A stretch of 64,000 nt of DNA from Scalesia atractyloides (GCA_947069175.1 CAMTDV010000030.1:92871916-92935915); one strand, 5' to 3'; shown: positions 24,080 to 37,057, numbered from the stretch's first letter. Notes: generated from the sequence alone by a model not told the origin. Numbers and translations: made by a program.

Positions 24080-26815
24080 TATAGGTCCTGATTAGGCGGT
24101 TCTAGACGGAAGTTAGTGCGTAGTATGACGATTTCGGTAGAATATTATTACTGAAAGGAGTAGAAGCAGAATGCAGCGGAAGTCATATGTTATTCATTCA
24201 TACCGAAAGAGTATACCTCTTGTCAAGTTGTCGGAGTTCCTAGAGAGAATCCGGCAGTATTTCCCCGTAGGGATTGCAAAAACTTAAACACAAATGAACA
24301 CATACCACCTATTTATAGGATTTCAAGTTCGCACCAAAAGAGCATTGACTAAGTTCGTACGAAGTGCTACTTCGTACGAACTGCCCTTGACAACTTTGTG
24401 CGAACTTGTCCTTCCCTTGACAACTTTGTGCGAACTTGCTCCACTTTGTACGAAGTAACCAATTTTCACCTAGTCTCGTTCGTACTTTCGTCGTGTGTTC
24501 GATTCTAACATATACAATATTTAACACATGCTCTATCTAGCCTATTCGACAAGTGATGACACAAAGTGCATCAACAGATTCCGCCTTGTTCGTTACTGTC
24601 GAATCTTGATCTCCAAATCTCTGAGCCGTGTTTGAATATTCTGCAACTTCAATCAAGGTGTCTGTCGATGTCGTCAAAACGCGTCAACAAATTCCCCCTT
24701 AATTGATGATCCGGGCTTGCAGTATCAACAATGAATTCCCTGAAAACTCCAGTTCAGAACTTTGTTTGCACGGTTTCCGACCTCCTCTGATTCGCTTGAC
24801 CGACAAATTTTCTTGAATACACAGTAACTCAAAGCTAATCAATGCAGCAGCTTCTCTGTTTCGACGATAACCACACCCGAGTTCAATTTTTAAATATGCA
24901 CTTTAGCATCGAGAGTTTATTCCGCAAACTCCTAATATATCGAAAACTCAACCGGCAATTGATAGAAACTTCGAATCACCGCACCGGAAAACTTCAAATC
25001 AACGAATACTCTCGAAAAGTTGAAATCCTATTTTTCGTAATCGCAGTTAAGTATACTCCTGAAAGATTGATTAGGAAATCGGTAATCTGCTCAATCAGCA
25101 AATCTTCATCGGAATCACATCATCTGGTAACACATCGAATCTGAGAAACATACGTCCGCAATCAGAATCACATTCTTCTTCTTCAGTCACAATGCCAGAT
25201 ATATAGCTATCTCCGGTAGACCAGCGCAACTTAATCAACAAACATCATCATCCAACGGCGGTTAGTCCAAGAAGAATGATTCATCTGCTTGAAGACTAAA
25301 AATAATGGTCACCAAAGGCTATCATCAGTTATATCTTGAATAACCTCTGATCTCCTTGGTAATTTTGAAATTATCTGATACACCGGAGCTAGTCATTAAT
25401 CCTAAGATCATCACTGAACATTTTGAACGTCTTCAGTTCCTCACTGGTATTAATGACTGCTAATCCTGCTAACTACCCCTTCTCTAGAAATCAGGACTCT
25501 AACCCTTAAGCATCAATCTGTATCATGATCTGAAAATTCGGAACTTCCTGTGATCACAAACTCATGAAACTAGATCCTCTGTGTTTCCAGATAATCGGTA
25601 ACCACCCGGATACTGTTGCAGTAGTCACGAATTTCAAAAATGCCTGAATCTTCATATAACGTGAAAAATTTATTCCCCCTCATTTTTGCAAATTCTGACC
25701 ATATCAAAATTTTCACTGAAATTCCCCCTTAAATATGGAAAAATCAGTTTTTAACAAATGCGAACCATTACTAGTCATGATACCAAATGATCAACATTCT
25801 GCACAGGTATCAATGATTCTCCCGTTATCTTCAAAATTTTGTGACCGTATCACCAAATATGTACTCTGAAGTTCTAGACGGTGTCTCCGAAAATACCGAA
25901 TTAGCCGTTAAAAACTCGAAAAAAATTCTATCACCAAATTTTTTCTGGACACTCGTCTCGTCAAAACGATCAACAAAATCTATCACCAATTTTTTTAGGC
26001 TCCGTGTTCCACTTCTTACGAATTAGGCCACTAGTTCGTACGGATTAGGCCACTAGTTCGTACGAAGTAGCCACTTCGTACGAACTAGGCATCTACTTTG
26101 ACGAAGTTGTAGTTCTCACCAAATCAGTCTTTTCACATTTTTCGATCCAAAATCCTTATTTCTTCGAATTTCGAGATGATTCCACCATAGATCTGGTCGA
26201 AATGGTTTTCTAACAATCCAATCCGTTCAATTTTACTTTTTGTCCGTGGATTATCCGTTTATTTGATGATTTACGTCTAAAACCCCTCCTAATATCCATA
26301 AATGTCCAAATTCATGAGCGTAGGTGATAACCGCAACTCTAATACCAATTGTAGGTCCTGATCAAGCGGTTCTAGACGGAAGTTAGTGCACGGTTTCAGT
26401 AGAATGTTATTACAGAAAGGAGTAGAAGCAGAATGCAGTAGAAGCCATATGTTATTCATTCATACCGAAAGAGTATACATCTTGTCAAGCTGCCAGAGTT
26501 CCTGGAGAGAATCCGGTGGCACCTCCCCGTAAGGATTGCAAAAACTTAAACACAAATGAACATATTCCACCTATTTATAGGATTTCAAGTTCGCACCAAA
26601 AGAGCATTGACTAAGTTCGTACGAAGTGCTACGTCGTACGAACTTGTCCTTCCCTTGACAACTTCGTGCGAACTTGCTCCACTTCGTACGAAGTAACCCA
26701 TTTACACCTAGTCTCGTTCGTACTTTGGTCGTGTGTTCGATTCTAACCTATACAATATTCAACACACGCTCTATCTAGCCTATTCGAAAAGTGACGAACA
26801 CAAAGTGCATCAACA
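24080..26815 (-). mobile_element. Non-autonomous LTR retrotransposon, 2.7 kb
   Basis: Two long terminal repeats (24080-24576 and 26350-26815) share GGTTCTAGACGGAAGTTAGT and the end GTGCATCAACA. The 5-bp duplication CTAAT lies at 24075-24079 and 26816-26820. On the minus strand the sequence after the 5' LTR (26331-26349) reads TTGGTATTAGAGTTGCGG, a tRNA-Met primer site variant, so the element runs on the minus strand. The internal 1.8 kb shows no gag or pol reading frame. GAAATTCCCCCTTAA-like blocks recur inside. It must rely on proteins made elsewhere. Confidence 0.88.
24320..24480. repeat. TTCGTACGAA-type palindrome cluster in the left LTR
   Basis: CTAAGTTCGTACGAAGTGCT and related TTCGTACGAAC motifs repeat here, in the right LTR (about 26610-26695) and in the internal region at 26030-26095. 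Short inverted repeats of this sort could fold in the transcript; function unknown. Confidence 0.6.
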
Positions 26816-26820
26816 CTAAT

Positions 26821-27760
26821 GACACTAGTTGGTTAGAAAGTTGGATTGGGTTCGATCTTAATAATCATTATAGCTCTTAATGGAGCATGATGGATCTTGC
26901 TATGACATATTAGGTTTAAAAAATATTATTATATACATGATTTGTATATCCACTGGGGTGGGGTTCGACTATAAAGTTTAAATCTCTTAAAAAGTGTACA
27001 AAGTCATAAAACACCATAATTTCAGCACTAAAACACACCCAAAACTCATAAATAACAGAGTGAAGATTACTAAAACACTACACTCAAACTAAGTATTCCA
27101 TAAAAAAACTCCAAGCACACCCTCATAGAACTATGAATATAAAACAAATATGATAATCAACATAAAACACATAATGTTAGTCATTGGATAATCAGAGCCT
27201 TATCATCCAACACATAAAACAAATCCCACAGATATGGTGTTTTAGTAATCTTAATTATCTTATTTGCGTGTCTTAAATGTGTTTTATGGTTGACATTATA
27301 ATATTTTGTGACTTTTTACATTTTTTTAGGACTTTTGTATTTTTTGGCCGGTTCCTAGCCTATCCACCAAACCTATTTGGTGCTTCACTATATAAAATGT
27401 TAAAATCTCCAAAAGAGATACTATAATCGTATTATAACATATTCTTTCGAGAAAGTCATATATTTAGTCATTTTAAGCAAATATAGAATACATACATTCT
27501 AAAAATAATATTATTTGGAAAATCATAAATTTAGTCATTTCTAGCTAATATGGAACACATACATTCTAAAAATAATATTATTAATTTATCAAAGGATTAT
27601 ATATATAGTTATCAACTATCAATTTTACTCCTTAACATATACACGTTATTATATTCTAATAAATAAATTAATCAACCGGAGAAAAAATGGCAATTAATTT
27701 CATATAATCAAGATTTGAGTTATAACATAAAAATTTAAACTCCTACCCCTACATAGAAAG
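26821..27760. other. Spacer with no recognised gene
   Basis: AT-rich sequence. A local repeat ACATACATTCTAAAAATAAT (27490 and 27558) is the only structure noticed. Confidence 0.5.
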
Positions 27761-27774
27761 TTTTTATACGTGTG

Positions 27775-28202
27775 AAACCCTAGGTTTGATCAGCGGGAGA
27801 TTATCTCAAATTAGCAGCAATCTCATACTCGAATTTTAGTTTCCCTTATTCAATCTTAAACCGCATAATTAGTTCACCCTCAAACACATATTTGATCTTA
27901 TTTCTTGTGGTCGTTCTATGGTTTAGTGGTTATAAGCGTTCAATTTCCAGTGATCTGCAGTTCAATAGCCAGAAGTTGTTCGGGTTCAATCGCCAGATAA
28001 GAGTGGTTCGATCGTCTGTGCTTTTATTGTTCTTCAGACAAGTAAGTTGATTTGCACACTATTTCTTGTATTTCGTTCATGCAATGTTACGATTAAAGAA
28101 GACATTGATTAATGACTTTCATAGGTTTGGTGGTGTTTATCATGCGTAAAGTATCAGTTCTTGAACTCATCATATTTTCTCTGGGATTCGTTGCACATAT
28201 GT
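27775..28202 (+). pseudogene. Possible gene 5' end cut by a CACTA insertion
   Basis: A leader-like exon (from about 27775) ends at 28038 with ACAA|GTAAGT, and a plausible acceptor TTCATAG ends at 28125. An ATG at 28142 then opens a 20-residue stretch MRKVSVLELIIFSLGFVAHM, with a basic start and a hydrophobic core as in a signal peptide. The frame runs directly into CACTACAAGAAAA at 28203, so the rest is missing here. The gene family is not recognised; splice sites are inferred. Confidence 0.35.
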
Positions 28203-28560
28203 CACTACAAGAAAATACGGTTTTTGCCACCACATTTTCGGTCACAAACTGTCACAATTTCTCTGTTGCCACCATTTTGCAACCGAAAATGTGGTGTCAA
28301 AAACACCCGTGTCAATTGCCCTAATGCCACCAAATAACGACCATTTTTATATTCTGCTACCAGATTTTCGTTGGTCAAAATTATTCAACCGCTCCTACTT
28401 TAACGTTTTTGCTACCAAGTTGTGACAATATTTTTGCCACCATTTTGATACTATTTAGCCACCCATGTCATCACCATTTAGCCACCGCTTTCATTGAATC
28501 ATTGAAATTTTTTACTATTTAGCGCTGCAGCAATGAACATTTGCTACCACATAGCAACCC
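28203..28560 (+). mobile_element. CACTA-type 5' terminus with subterminal repeats
   Basis: Starts CACTACAAGAAAATACGG, the classic terminus of plant En/Spm elements, followed by repeated subterminal motifs TTTGCCACCA and TTAGCCACC in both orientations up to about 28560. The matching TTTTCTTGTAGTG end was not found in the window. Confidence 0.7.
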
Positions 28561-28599
28561 CGTGCTTTTTACAGATTTCCCATTTCTCCTTGTCATATT

Positions 28600-29120
28600 C
28601 TAAACTTGCAGAACTTAAAATTTTAACAATTTATATAAATTTTTCCAAATCATATACGACATTCCAATGAAATTAAGTTACAACATCAAATAAGCCAATA
28701 TATCCTAACATAATATACATCCAGATCCAAACATTCAAAATAAAGTGTTTCTAGCTATCTTTGAACCATAATTTTTAGCATAGCTTGAATGTTCGTGATC
28801 CTATTGAGCATAGCATATTTCTCCATTTATCTTTTTCTTTCAGACATCAACTCAGGTATTGTTCCATTTAACCTTTCTTTCTTTACTTTCTTTTCTTTAA
28901 CAAGCTCCTTGATAACCTTGTTCAACTTTTCAATATACAAAACAAACAACGCAAAGTCAGGAAGTCATAACTAAAAAATGATAACAGGATAATGGGTCAA
29001 GTTATCTCTGAATCGAAGGATGCAAATTCATGCTAATAATTACAAAAGGAGATCTGTTTTACTTATAAAGAACAAGAGTATAACAACTTGTGTATCACTT
29101 GTAAGCCACCGTGTGGGGGT
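28600..29120. other. Sequence after the CACTA end, no gene recognised
   Basis: AT-rich and without a recognisable domain on either strand. Probably the interior of the CACTA-type element. Confidence 0.4.
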
Positions 29121-29337
29121 GCAAATGAGGCGACCATGTAGGGGTGCAAACGAGTCGAGCTTTCTTTTTAAAGTGCCCGTAGACAGTTTTTCAAGCTCGA
29201 GCTCAACTCACTTAATATTTAATAATTAACTTATACTAATTATTATTATTATCTTATATGTAACTCAGTTATTTTTCCATAATATTATGAATAGTATTTA
29301 TTATTATTTAAATATATGTTTAGTATATTAATTTAAA

Positions 29338-29872
29338 GGGAATTGGCATGTAATAATCACATCTAGACCTTATTGGCCATTAATAATCCCATCTCAGAAT
29401 ATTCCCCCATTAGTCCCACCTTTCACCTATTTTTCCTACAATGGTCCCCCATTAAAAAAACTTAACGGAGTTAAGCTTTTTTTTTTTCCAAATTACAAAC
29501 ATATTTTTTAGGGCTTTTGATCAGAACGATAATACGAGTCCATTGATGTAAAACTTACTTCGAAATGGTGCTCCAAGTGACTTGATTTTGGTTAATTGGA
29601 AATTTAAACACCCGAATTGAAGCGCCGCTTTCATCGTTTGGAGCACCGTTTCAAGGCAAGTTTTACATCAATGGACTCGTATCTTCGTTCTAATCAAAAG
29701 CCCTAAAAAATCTATTTGTAATTTGGATAAAAGCTTAACTCCGTTAAGTTTTTTTAACGGGGGACCATTGTAGGAAAAATAGGTGAAAGGTGGGACTGGT
29801 GGGGGGATATTCCGAGGTGGGATTATTAATGGCCAATAAGGTCTAGGTGGGATTATTACAGGCGAATTCCCC
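29338..29872. mobile_element. Foldback Mutator-like element, 535 bp
   Basis: Arms of over 150 bases are inverted copies (CTTAACGGAGTTAAGC, AGGTGAAAGGTGGGAC and GGCCATTAATAATCCCA are mirrored). A 10-bp repeat TTAATTTAAA flanks it at 29328-29337 and 29873-29882, so the target duplication is 9-10 bp. It sits within a larger repeat that starts with GGGGTGCAAACGAGTCGAGC at about 29137. Confidence 0.8.
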
Positions 29873-29944
29873 TTAATTTAAAACTATATAAATAATGGAT
29901 CGTTAGGCTCGCAAGCCGGATCGAGCTTCGTAAACGAAGCTTGG

Positions 29945-30880
29945 TGTCACACCCCCAAATTACCACTTGCAGGGTTTTACCACAGGGCGTGTGACGTACA
30001 GGATCTAGCCACTAAAAACATTGAACTAATAGTAAGAATATTAAACACCAACATCATGTCCAACGTGAATAGTGAAATTTAAATTAAACGTTTCAAACAA
30101 AGTATAAATTCGGCAAAAGCAAATGTAAATATTTCAAACAATCAAAAGCAAAATGTTTTAAAATGCAAAGTATCAAATGTTTGCGTCAAGTAGCACGCCC
30201 CATGACACTTCTAGCTCCACAAACTACAAGTTCCGATGCATGATGTACCTAACGACCTGCAAGCATGCAGAAAAGTGTATCAGCATAAAGCTGGCGAGTT
30301 CACAGTTTTTGTTCAACATAAAATCATGTAAGTGTTAGCGTAAAGACATGGTAATAATAATAAACTCAGTACCGATATGACTGTTATGTTTGATGTGCCC
30401 TCATCAAAGTCTATCAGCCTTGATCAAAGTGTTTAAGATCCTTAGTTCACGCCCGGCTCCCAGCACGGTGTGAGGTTTGTCAAACCTAATAACGCTATCA
30501 ACTAATACCCCGTTGCCTCCCAGGCAACTAGCTCGGTAGTAAGTAGGGACTTTCGTGATAGAGTTTGAGGTTATTACTAACATCAGACTACAACAGTTAA
30601 AAGTATTCCTCTTAGGAATATTAGTTTGTCCCCCCGGGACGCATGCTTGTGAAAGAGTAGTGAACTCACCTTAGTTTGCTCGGTAATTGATATCATGCCT
30701 CAACACATTAAGTAAATTTTAGGTCCGTTACACACGACCTAATGTACAATAAGTGTAAGTATGTATCGAGTAGGGTTTTTTCAAACCCTAAATTTTCCAA
30801 AAAAAAGTGTTTATGTAACCAGGTTAGAGTTTTTTCATGCAGTGGGCCCATTAGATTCTTAGTTGCTAACATTAGTTGGT
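29945..30880. mobile_element. LTR-like fragment
   Basis: Begins TGTCACACCCCCAAATTACC, the style of a plant Ty3-type LTR end, and contains GGCGTGTGACG and TAGTGAACTCACCTTAG. No partner LTR, primer site or reading frame was found. It runs into the homopolymer-rich block. Confidence 0.35.
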
Positions 30881-33800
30881 GCAGTTGTTTTTGGGAAAGT
30901 GGAAAAAAAACGGGTTAATTTTTAAATTTAATTGAAAAAAAACGGGATATAATTTCCCTGGGTTAAAAAACAGGAAACCCCAAATTTAAAACAAATCCTA
31001 ATTCTAACAAAAAAAAGTCTTTAATTAAATACACAACCTTTTAATTAAATTTATTCCCCAAATTTTAAAATTCATATCAATTTTTTAATTTTAATCAACA
31101 AATTCGGAAATCAACATTAAATTCAAATCCTTCCCCTAATAAAAGACTTTTTTTCCATTAAAATTACATCCCCCTCCTTTAAATCAATTAAATTTCAAAT
31201 TAACTAAAACTTTTCAAAAAAATTGGAAAAAAATTTAAATTACACCGGACCATTTTAATTGGGCTTTCTTTCCAAATTAAAAAATTTTGGGGCACCAAAA
31301 TTTTGCAAATTAAAATACAAAAAACCTTTTTGGGTTAAGAAAAATAAAAATCGAAAACAACATGTATAAAAATCTCAATTTAAAAGTTTTTTATATATAT
31401 AAAATTTCACTAACATTAATTTTTTTAAACATTTCTTAAAAACAAAAAACCCAAAAATAAAAATTTCAAAATTTCTTAATTGGGTTATTCAAAATTTAAA
31501 TCAAAGAAATTTTAAATTCTGACAAAAATTAATAAAAAAAAACGACAGTGCATTTGAGGGGGGGAAGGGTTTTTAAATTTAAAAATTAACTCTAAACACC
31601 CAATTATTCACTTTCACAAAGCAAAAATTAAACTAAATTTACGGAGAAAAAAATCTTTTTAAAAATTTTTTTAATAAATTCGAAATTAGAAAAAAGAATA
31701 ACTTTTTTCCTGGTTTTCCCTACAAAAAGGGCCCTTTAATAAAAAGTTAAAAATTTTTTGGATGTTTTAAAAAAAGTGGTTTGGGTAAAATAAACTGTCA
31801 AAGTGGTTTAAATGATTTTTTCAAAGGTTTTTTTCCTTTTTTAAAAAATTTCCAAATTAAAAAAAATTTATTTTTTTTATTTTAAAAAAACTAAAAAAAA
31901 TTGACTTTAAACCATTTTAAACCTTTTTTTGCTTTTAAAATTTTTAATTTTTTAAAACTTTTCCCGGAATTTTCCAAAAAATCTTTCCAAAAATAAAAAC
32001 TAGAACAAAATTGGGCCCCAAAGAGGTTTAAAAAAATTTTTCCAAAAAACTTTTTTTTAAAAAAGTTAAACCGGATTTTTGGGTTTCATTAAAAAAAATC
32101 AACTTAAAAGGGGAAAAATTAAAATTGCCGGGACACAATGCTTAAAACCCTTTAAATTGTTTTACTGAAGTCAAAAAGTTAAAAATTTAACAAAAGGATT
32201 AAAGGAAATTTAAGTTTTTTTTGTTTTTTTATTTTAAACAAATATTTTAAAATTTAAAAAAATTTTTTAGGTTGTTAAAACTTTTAAAGTACAAAATTTG
32301 TTCTTTAGTTAACTTTTAGTATTGGTTTCAGCAAATTGTAAAAATTTTCCAAAAAAAAAAAAAACCAAAAAAATTGGTTAAACCACTATCAACATTAAAA
32401 ATAAGGGAGAAACACAAAAAAAGACAATTTTTTTAAAAGGGATAAAACGGGGTTAAAAAATTTTTGTATTTTCTAAATTCGTTTTTCCCAATTAGTAAAT
32501 ATTTTGGGTCCCAAAATTTTTGCCAATTAAAAAGAAAAATTAAAAGGAAATCAATTAGTATTTCCAAAAATTTTGCCCACTTTGAAAAAAAAATTTTGTT
32601 TTAAACAATTTGGAGGGAATTTTTAAAACAAAAAATTGTTTACAATTTTTTCGTGCTAAATTCTCAATATTCAAAAAATTTTATTTTTTTGGCAAAAAAT
32701 TTCAAAATTTGCAAGATTTTAATTTTTCATTTTAAATTTTTTTCCCCAAATTTATTAAAACAATTTTTAAAGTTTTTTCTTTTTGAATTTGGGGCAATTT
32801 TTGGGGTTTTTCAAAAACTAAGGCATTCATATTCCCTAAATTTTTCCAAAACTTAAAAAAATATTAAATTTTTTCTTCTTTTAATTAAAAGAATTTTTTT
32901 CCTTTTTTTTTCTTTACCCAACATTTTAAAAATTTTTTAATGTCTCTAAAAAATTTATGAAAATAAATTTTTCCCATTAACATTTTTTTTTTTTAATTTA
33001 AAACCTTAAAAAAAATTTTTATTTTAACAGGAAAAAACATTAGAAAAACTATAAACACAAAAAAAATGGTCCCTAAAAAAAAAAATAATTATACAAAAAA
33101 ATAATGGTTTAAAAATACCGGAAAACAATTTAGAAATGGGATTCTATGTCTTTTAGACGTTATTTTTTGGATAACAAAATTTTGGATTTTTTTTCCATGT
33201 ATGCTTGTAACCTTTTTTCCCGTACAAGGGAAATGAACCCAACCCCCGGGGCTTTTAAAAAGGATAAAAAAAGGGAAAAATTAAGGAATTTTGGAAAAAA
33301 GGTTTTAAAAGGGGAAATTTGGGGCCTTTTAAAAATACCTGGGGGGAAAATTTTGGGTTTAAATTGTCCTTTTTTAATTTTACATGTTTCCCCAAAATGG
33401 GGGTTTTTAAAAAAAACCAAAAGGGGAAATTAAAATTTTTTTTTGTATTTTGATTTCCCAATTTTAATTTTTTGAACTTTGACAAAATTAAATCATAATT
33501 TTTTAAGGCATTTAAATTTTATTTTTTAAAATTTCCCCAAAAACTAATCCTTTTTTTTTTTAATTTTTGGAAATGAAATTTAACTAAATGTTTTTATAAA
33601 TATGGGTTTTTAAGATTTTTTTAAAAATGGGGCAAAACTAGTTTTTTAAGAAATTTTTTTTTTTTTATAAAGGAAAGTTAAAAAATTCCCCTTTTAAATT
33701 TGGAAAAAACTTAAAATTTCAAAAAAACCAAAAGCCCTTTTTTTTTAAATACCCGTTTTAAAAAACAAAGTTTAAATTTTTTTTTAATTCAAAAATTTTT

Positions 33801-34625
33801 GGGCCCTTTATAAGCCAACATCATTTATGTAAAATTTGTTTATCAAACTTAAAAATTTTTTTGGTTTTGTTTATTTTAAAAAGGGGGAATTTTTCAAAAA
33901 AAAAGGCCCTTCGGGTTTTTATACAAAGTGACAAATTATTTGGGCCAAATTGGGAAAATTTTGGGTTATTAACCAATTTGCCTAATGATTTAAAAATGAC
34001 CAAACAGAGTAAAAAAAGATATTTTTATCATAAAAATTGAATTTGGTTTTAAACAACTAATAAAACAGGTTAAAATGGGGGTTCCCCAGGGGTTTTCAAA
34101 GTCTCCAAAAAAGAAAAAAAAAACCAAAAAATTTCCAATTTTAGATAAAAAAGCAAAAAATTTAAAGGGGGAAAAAATATTTTTTAAAAAGGTTTAAAAA
34201 AGGATATTTGTTTAAAAAATTTTTAAATTTTAAATTTATTCAATTAAAAAAAATTTTTATTTAATTTTCCTTTTTTTTCTTTAAAAATTTTAAAAATAAA
34301 ATAATAAAAATTTTATTTAAAATTGGATTAAAATTTAAAATTTAAAAATAAATCAGAATATTTAAATTTAAAAACAAAATTTAAAAAATTAAATCTTTTA
34401 AAAAAAAATTTTTTAAAAATTTTGGTTTAATAAAACCCCCTTTTAATTTTACCCCTAAAACCAAAAAAAAATTTATTTTTAAAAAAAGTTTTTAAATCAA
34501 TTTAAAAAAAAAAAAAAAAATAAATTTTCAACTTAATTTTTTAAAAAAAATTTTAAATATTTAAATTTTTTTAAAAACGAAAAAACTGTTAACAAGTTCT
34601 TTCTGTAGTTGTTATGTTTTTTTCA
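30880..34625. other. Homopolymer-run block, probably poor consensus sequence
   Basis: For about 3.7 kb nearly all bases occur in runs of two to eight identical bases (AAAAATTTTTGGGG style), with very few alternating dinucleotides and no (TA)n tracts, unlike the sequence on both sides. The change is abrupt, especially near 34600 where a normal transposase exon starts. Short open frames here should not be trusted. Confidence 0.65.
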
Positions 34626-34637
34626 AAAATTTTTTAG

Positions 34638-35815
34638 ATGCTCCCAAAAGGGTTAGAGGCTATACAAAATACGTTAAAAATTGGAAGATGGATAGTACAC
34701 AAAGAATAGTTGTCAAATTCAACGAGTATGGAAAGCCTGTTGGGGAAGAAGGTAATGAACTTGTTCAATTCCTTGGGACACTCGTGAGGATGCCTGATCA
34801 TGTATCCATAGAGTATTACGACCAGAGAAATGTTCCCATACAAACAAAGAGGACATGTATTCACTCGCTAAGGTATATGTATTTATCAACTTTCAAAGTG
34901 TATCCACTAGTTAATGTAGGAGGTATATGCTAATATATGTAATTTTTTTTTGCAGTCTAAATCTGTTATTCATCCAAATGAAACAAATGAGATTAAAAAT
35001 GGATCTTCTCTAGCATTGGAAAAAATGGAGAGCGTGCAAAGGATCGTTAAAGACACGTGTATATGATCCAAGCCTTGTTGTTGATGAAAACGTGGCACAA
35101 CAAGTTAACGGTGACAACAAAGTGAATCCAGCTCAATTTAAAGAACTTGTTACTTGTTGGTTCACTCCAGAACTTCCTGTAACAATGATGTGTAAATTTG
35201 ATTTCTTATATATAATTATGGAATACATTGATGTTGGAAGAATGAGCCGCTCAAAGATGAAGGAGCCTCATGTTAGTGGGTCAACGTCGTTTTCCAGACT
35301 TGCTCATGAAATGGTATTATTCTAGCTATTCTTAACATTTATTATTTATATTTTGGTTTTTATTTCCTATACTAACCATAAAAATGAATTATAGATGTCA
35401 AAGGATGATGGTTATATCCATCACAAGGAAAAATGTATATAACAACTCGCACACGTAAAAATGGAAGTATTGTTAGTGATAACATTGCTCACGTTGTGGT
35501 AATGTATTTTATGCTCTTATATATCGCAAATGACTCTACAATCACATATGGAGATCCAAATGATTTTACAAATGACGACTGCTCAAAAGTTAAAGGCCCC
35601 GAGAAATGAGGATACGTTCGATTAGTTGGAAGGATGCCAGGCGCAAAAAGTAATGGTGCTTCTTAAATGGATTCGCAAACTAATGATCAACTAAAAAGGG
35701 TTATCCGAACTAATGATCAACTAAAGAGTGTTGTTAATGCTATGGCTATCATTATCCAAGAACATATCCCCAATGCAAACTTGTCTTTGGTTCTTGGCAA
35801 TATGAACATACAAGT
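34638..35815 (+). pseudogene. Ruined En/Spm plant transposase (Transposase_24 type)
   Basis: Exon-like pieces read in order as the plant Ptta/En/Spm family. Piece 1 (34638-34872) has KRVRGYTKYVKNWK, VKFNEYGKPVGEE and QFLGTLVRMPDHV. Piece 2 (34956-35313) has WKKWRACKGSLKTRVYDP and RSKMKEPHVSGSTSFSRL. Piece 3 (from 35395) has MYITTRTRKNGSIV. A further piece has VKGPEK then a stop, then GYVRLVGRMPG near 35620. A polar, probably helical tail starts at 35667. Breaks seen: TAG just before WKKW, a frame change within piece 3, and TGA after VKGPEK. Family membership is by motif order, not a search. It probably belonged to a CACTA element. Confidence 0.65.
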
Positions 35816-36589
35816 AATTACATGCATGAAAAATTATTTCTTCTTTTACGATTATGTATTTATATATTAACATTTGTTTCATTTATATGTTTTAGGTCCC
35901 TGATATTGGTTCTTTGGTCCATAACAACTCTTTACTGGTTAACGAAATATCATCTTCAAGAAGTCATAATGATAATGGTAATCAGGTTTAACTTGTTACT
36001 TTTTAAAATATGTTGCAATATTAAATGAATGTGCTTTTGTTGTAATCTTGGTATGAAAGTGATTAGCCAAAATTTTGCATTTTATAGGGCAAGAAAGACG
36101 ACTGGACAACTGATCTTTAAATTTTTGTTGAAATTGTAACTAAGGTAATATGTTGGTTTTTTGTCTAATTGTTAGGTGTTCGGCCAATATAAATGGCTGC
36201 AAATTATTTGTTGGTTTTTTCTTTAATTGTTAGGTGTTTGGGTCATCTTATCATCCAAGTTTTTTCTTTTGAATCAAGAACACTAAGTTCATAAATTAAA
36301 GTATTTTTAGATTTTTTAAACAATTAACACTTGTTTGCGTGGTTGATGATGGCAGGGTAGACATCATGAGAAGCTTTAATGCTAAGTTTTATGACTATGA
36401 AATTCTCAAACAAAACAACATTTAGACTACTCGTGTAAACATTTGGAATTTACATTATGTTACTTATTACACAATGTTTTGTTAATATTTGGAATATGTT
36501 TCATATTGAACTTATTATTTAAGTTATAATATTATGATTTCTAAATTAACCGTTTCTATCAAAATCTTATATTTTATACTGTAAATAAT

Positions 36590-36960
36590 GTGAGTTTGTG
36601 AAAAATTTATGCGCCACTAAAAATAGTGCATCTTTTTACTAGAAACAATTTTTACAAGCACAAAATTTGTGCCACAAAAGGTTTGTATATTATGGCAAAA
36701 AAAAAGTCACTAAAACTAGTATAGATATGTAACTAAGACTACCATTTATTTAAAGGCACAAAAATTGTGCCACAAAAGTCTTTTTTATATTATATCAAAA
36801 AATAAAGTGCCACTAAACCATATTGTGCGGCATACTCAAAAAGTGCTACTAAAAGGCTTTAGAGTTAGCCCTTCTAGTAACACTTTTTGTGTGCCCCCAT
36901 TCCTACAGGGATCTTTAGTAGCACTTTTTTTTGTTTCTTGTGGCATTTTTTGTATCTCAC
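36590..36960 (-). repeat. CACTA-like subterminal repeats and decayed 3' end
   Basis: GTGCCACTAAA and GTGCCACAAAAG recur in both orientations at 36610-36845. Near 36870-36886 CCCTTCTAGTA resembles the inverted CACTACTAGAAGGG type of terminus. The motif differs from that of the 28203 end, so the two ends may belong to different elements. Confidence 0.4.
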
Positions 36961-37057
36961 CAAATGACGACTTCTGAATAGATAAACAAATCCGAACAAA
37001 AACAACCACGAAATCAGAAAAACAAGCTAGATTCTTATCACAAACTAGTCAAAAGAC

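Noticed and set aside
32653..34003. Several lysine- and phenylalanine-rich open frames on both strands
   Set aside because: They arise from A and T runs in the homopolymer block, which is probably unreliable sequence.
28203..36960. One single complete CACTA element spanning the whole interval
   Set aside because: Subterminal motifs differ at the two ends (TTTGCCACCA versus GTGCCACTAAA) and no matching terminus or 3-bp duplication was found, so the ends were listed separately.
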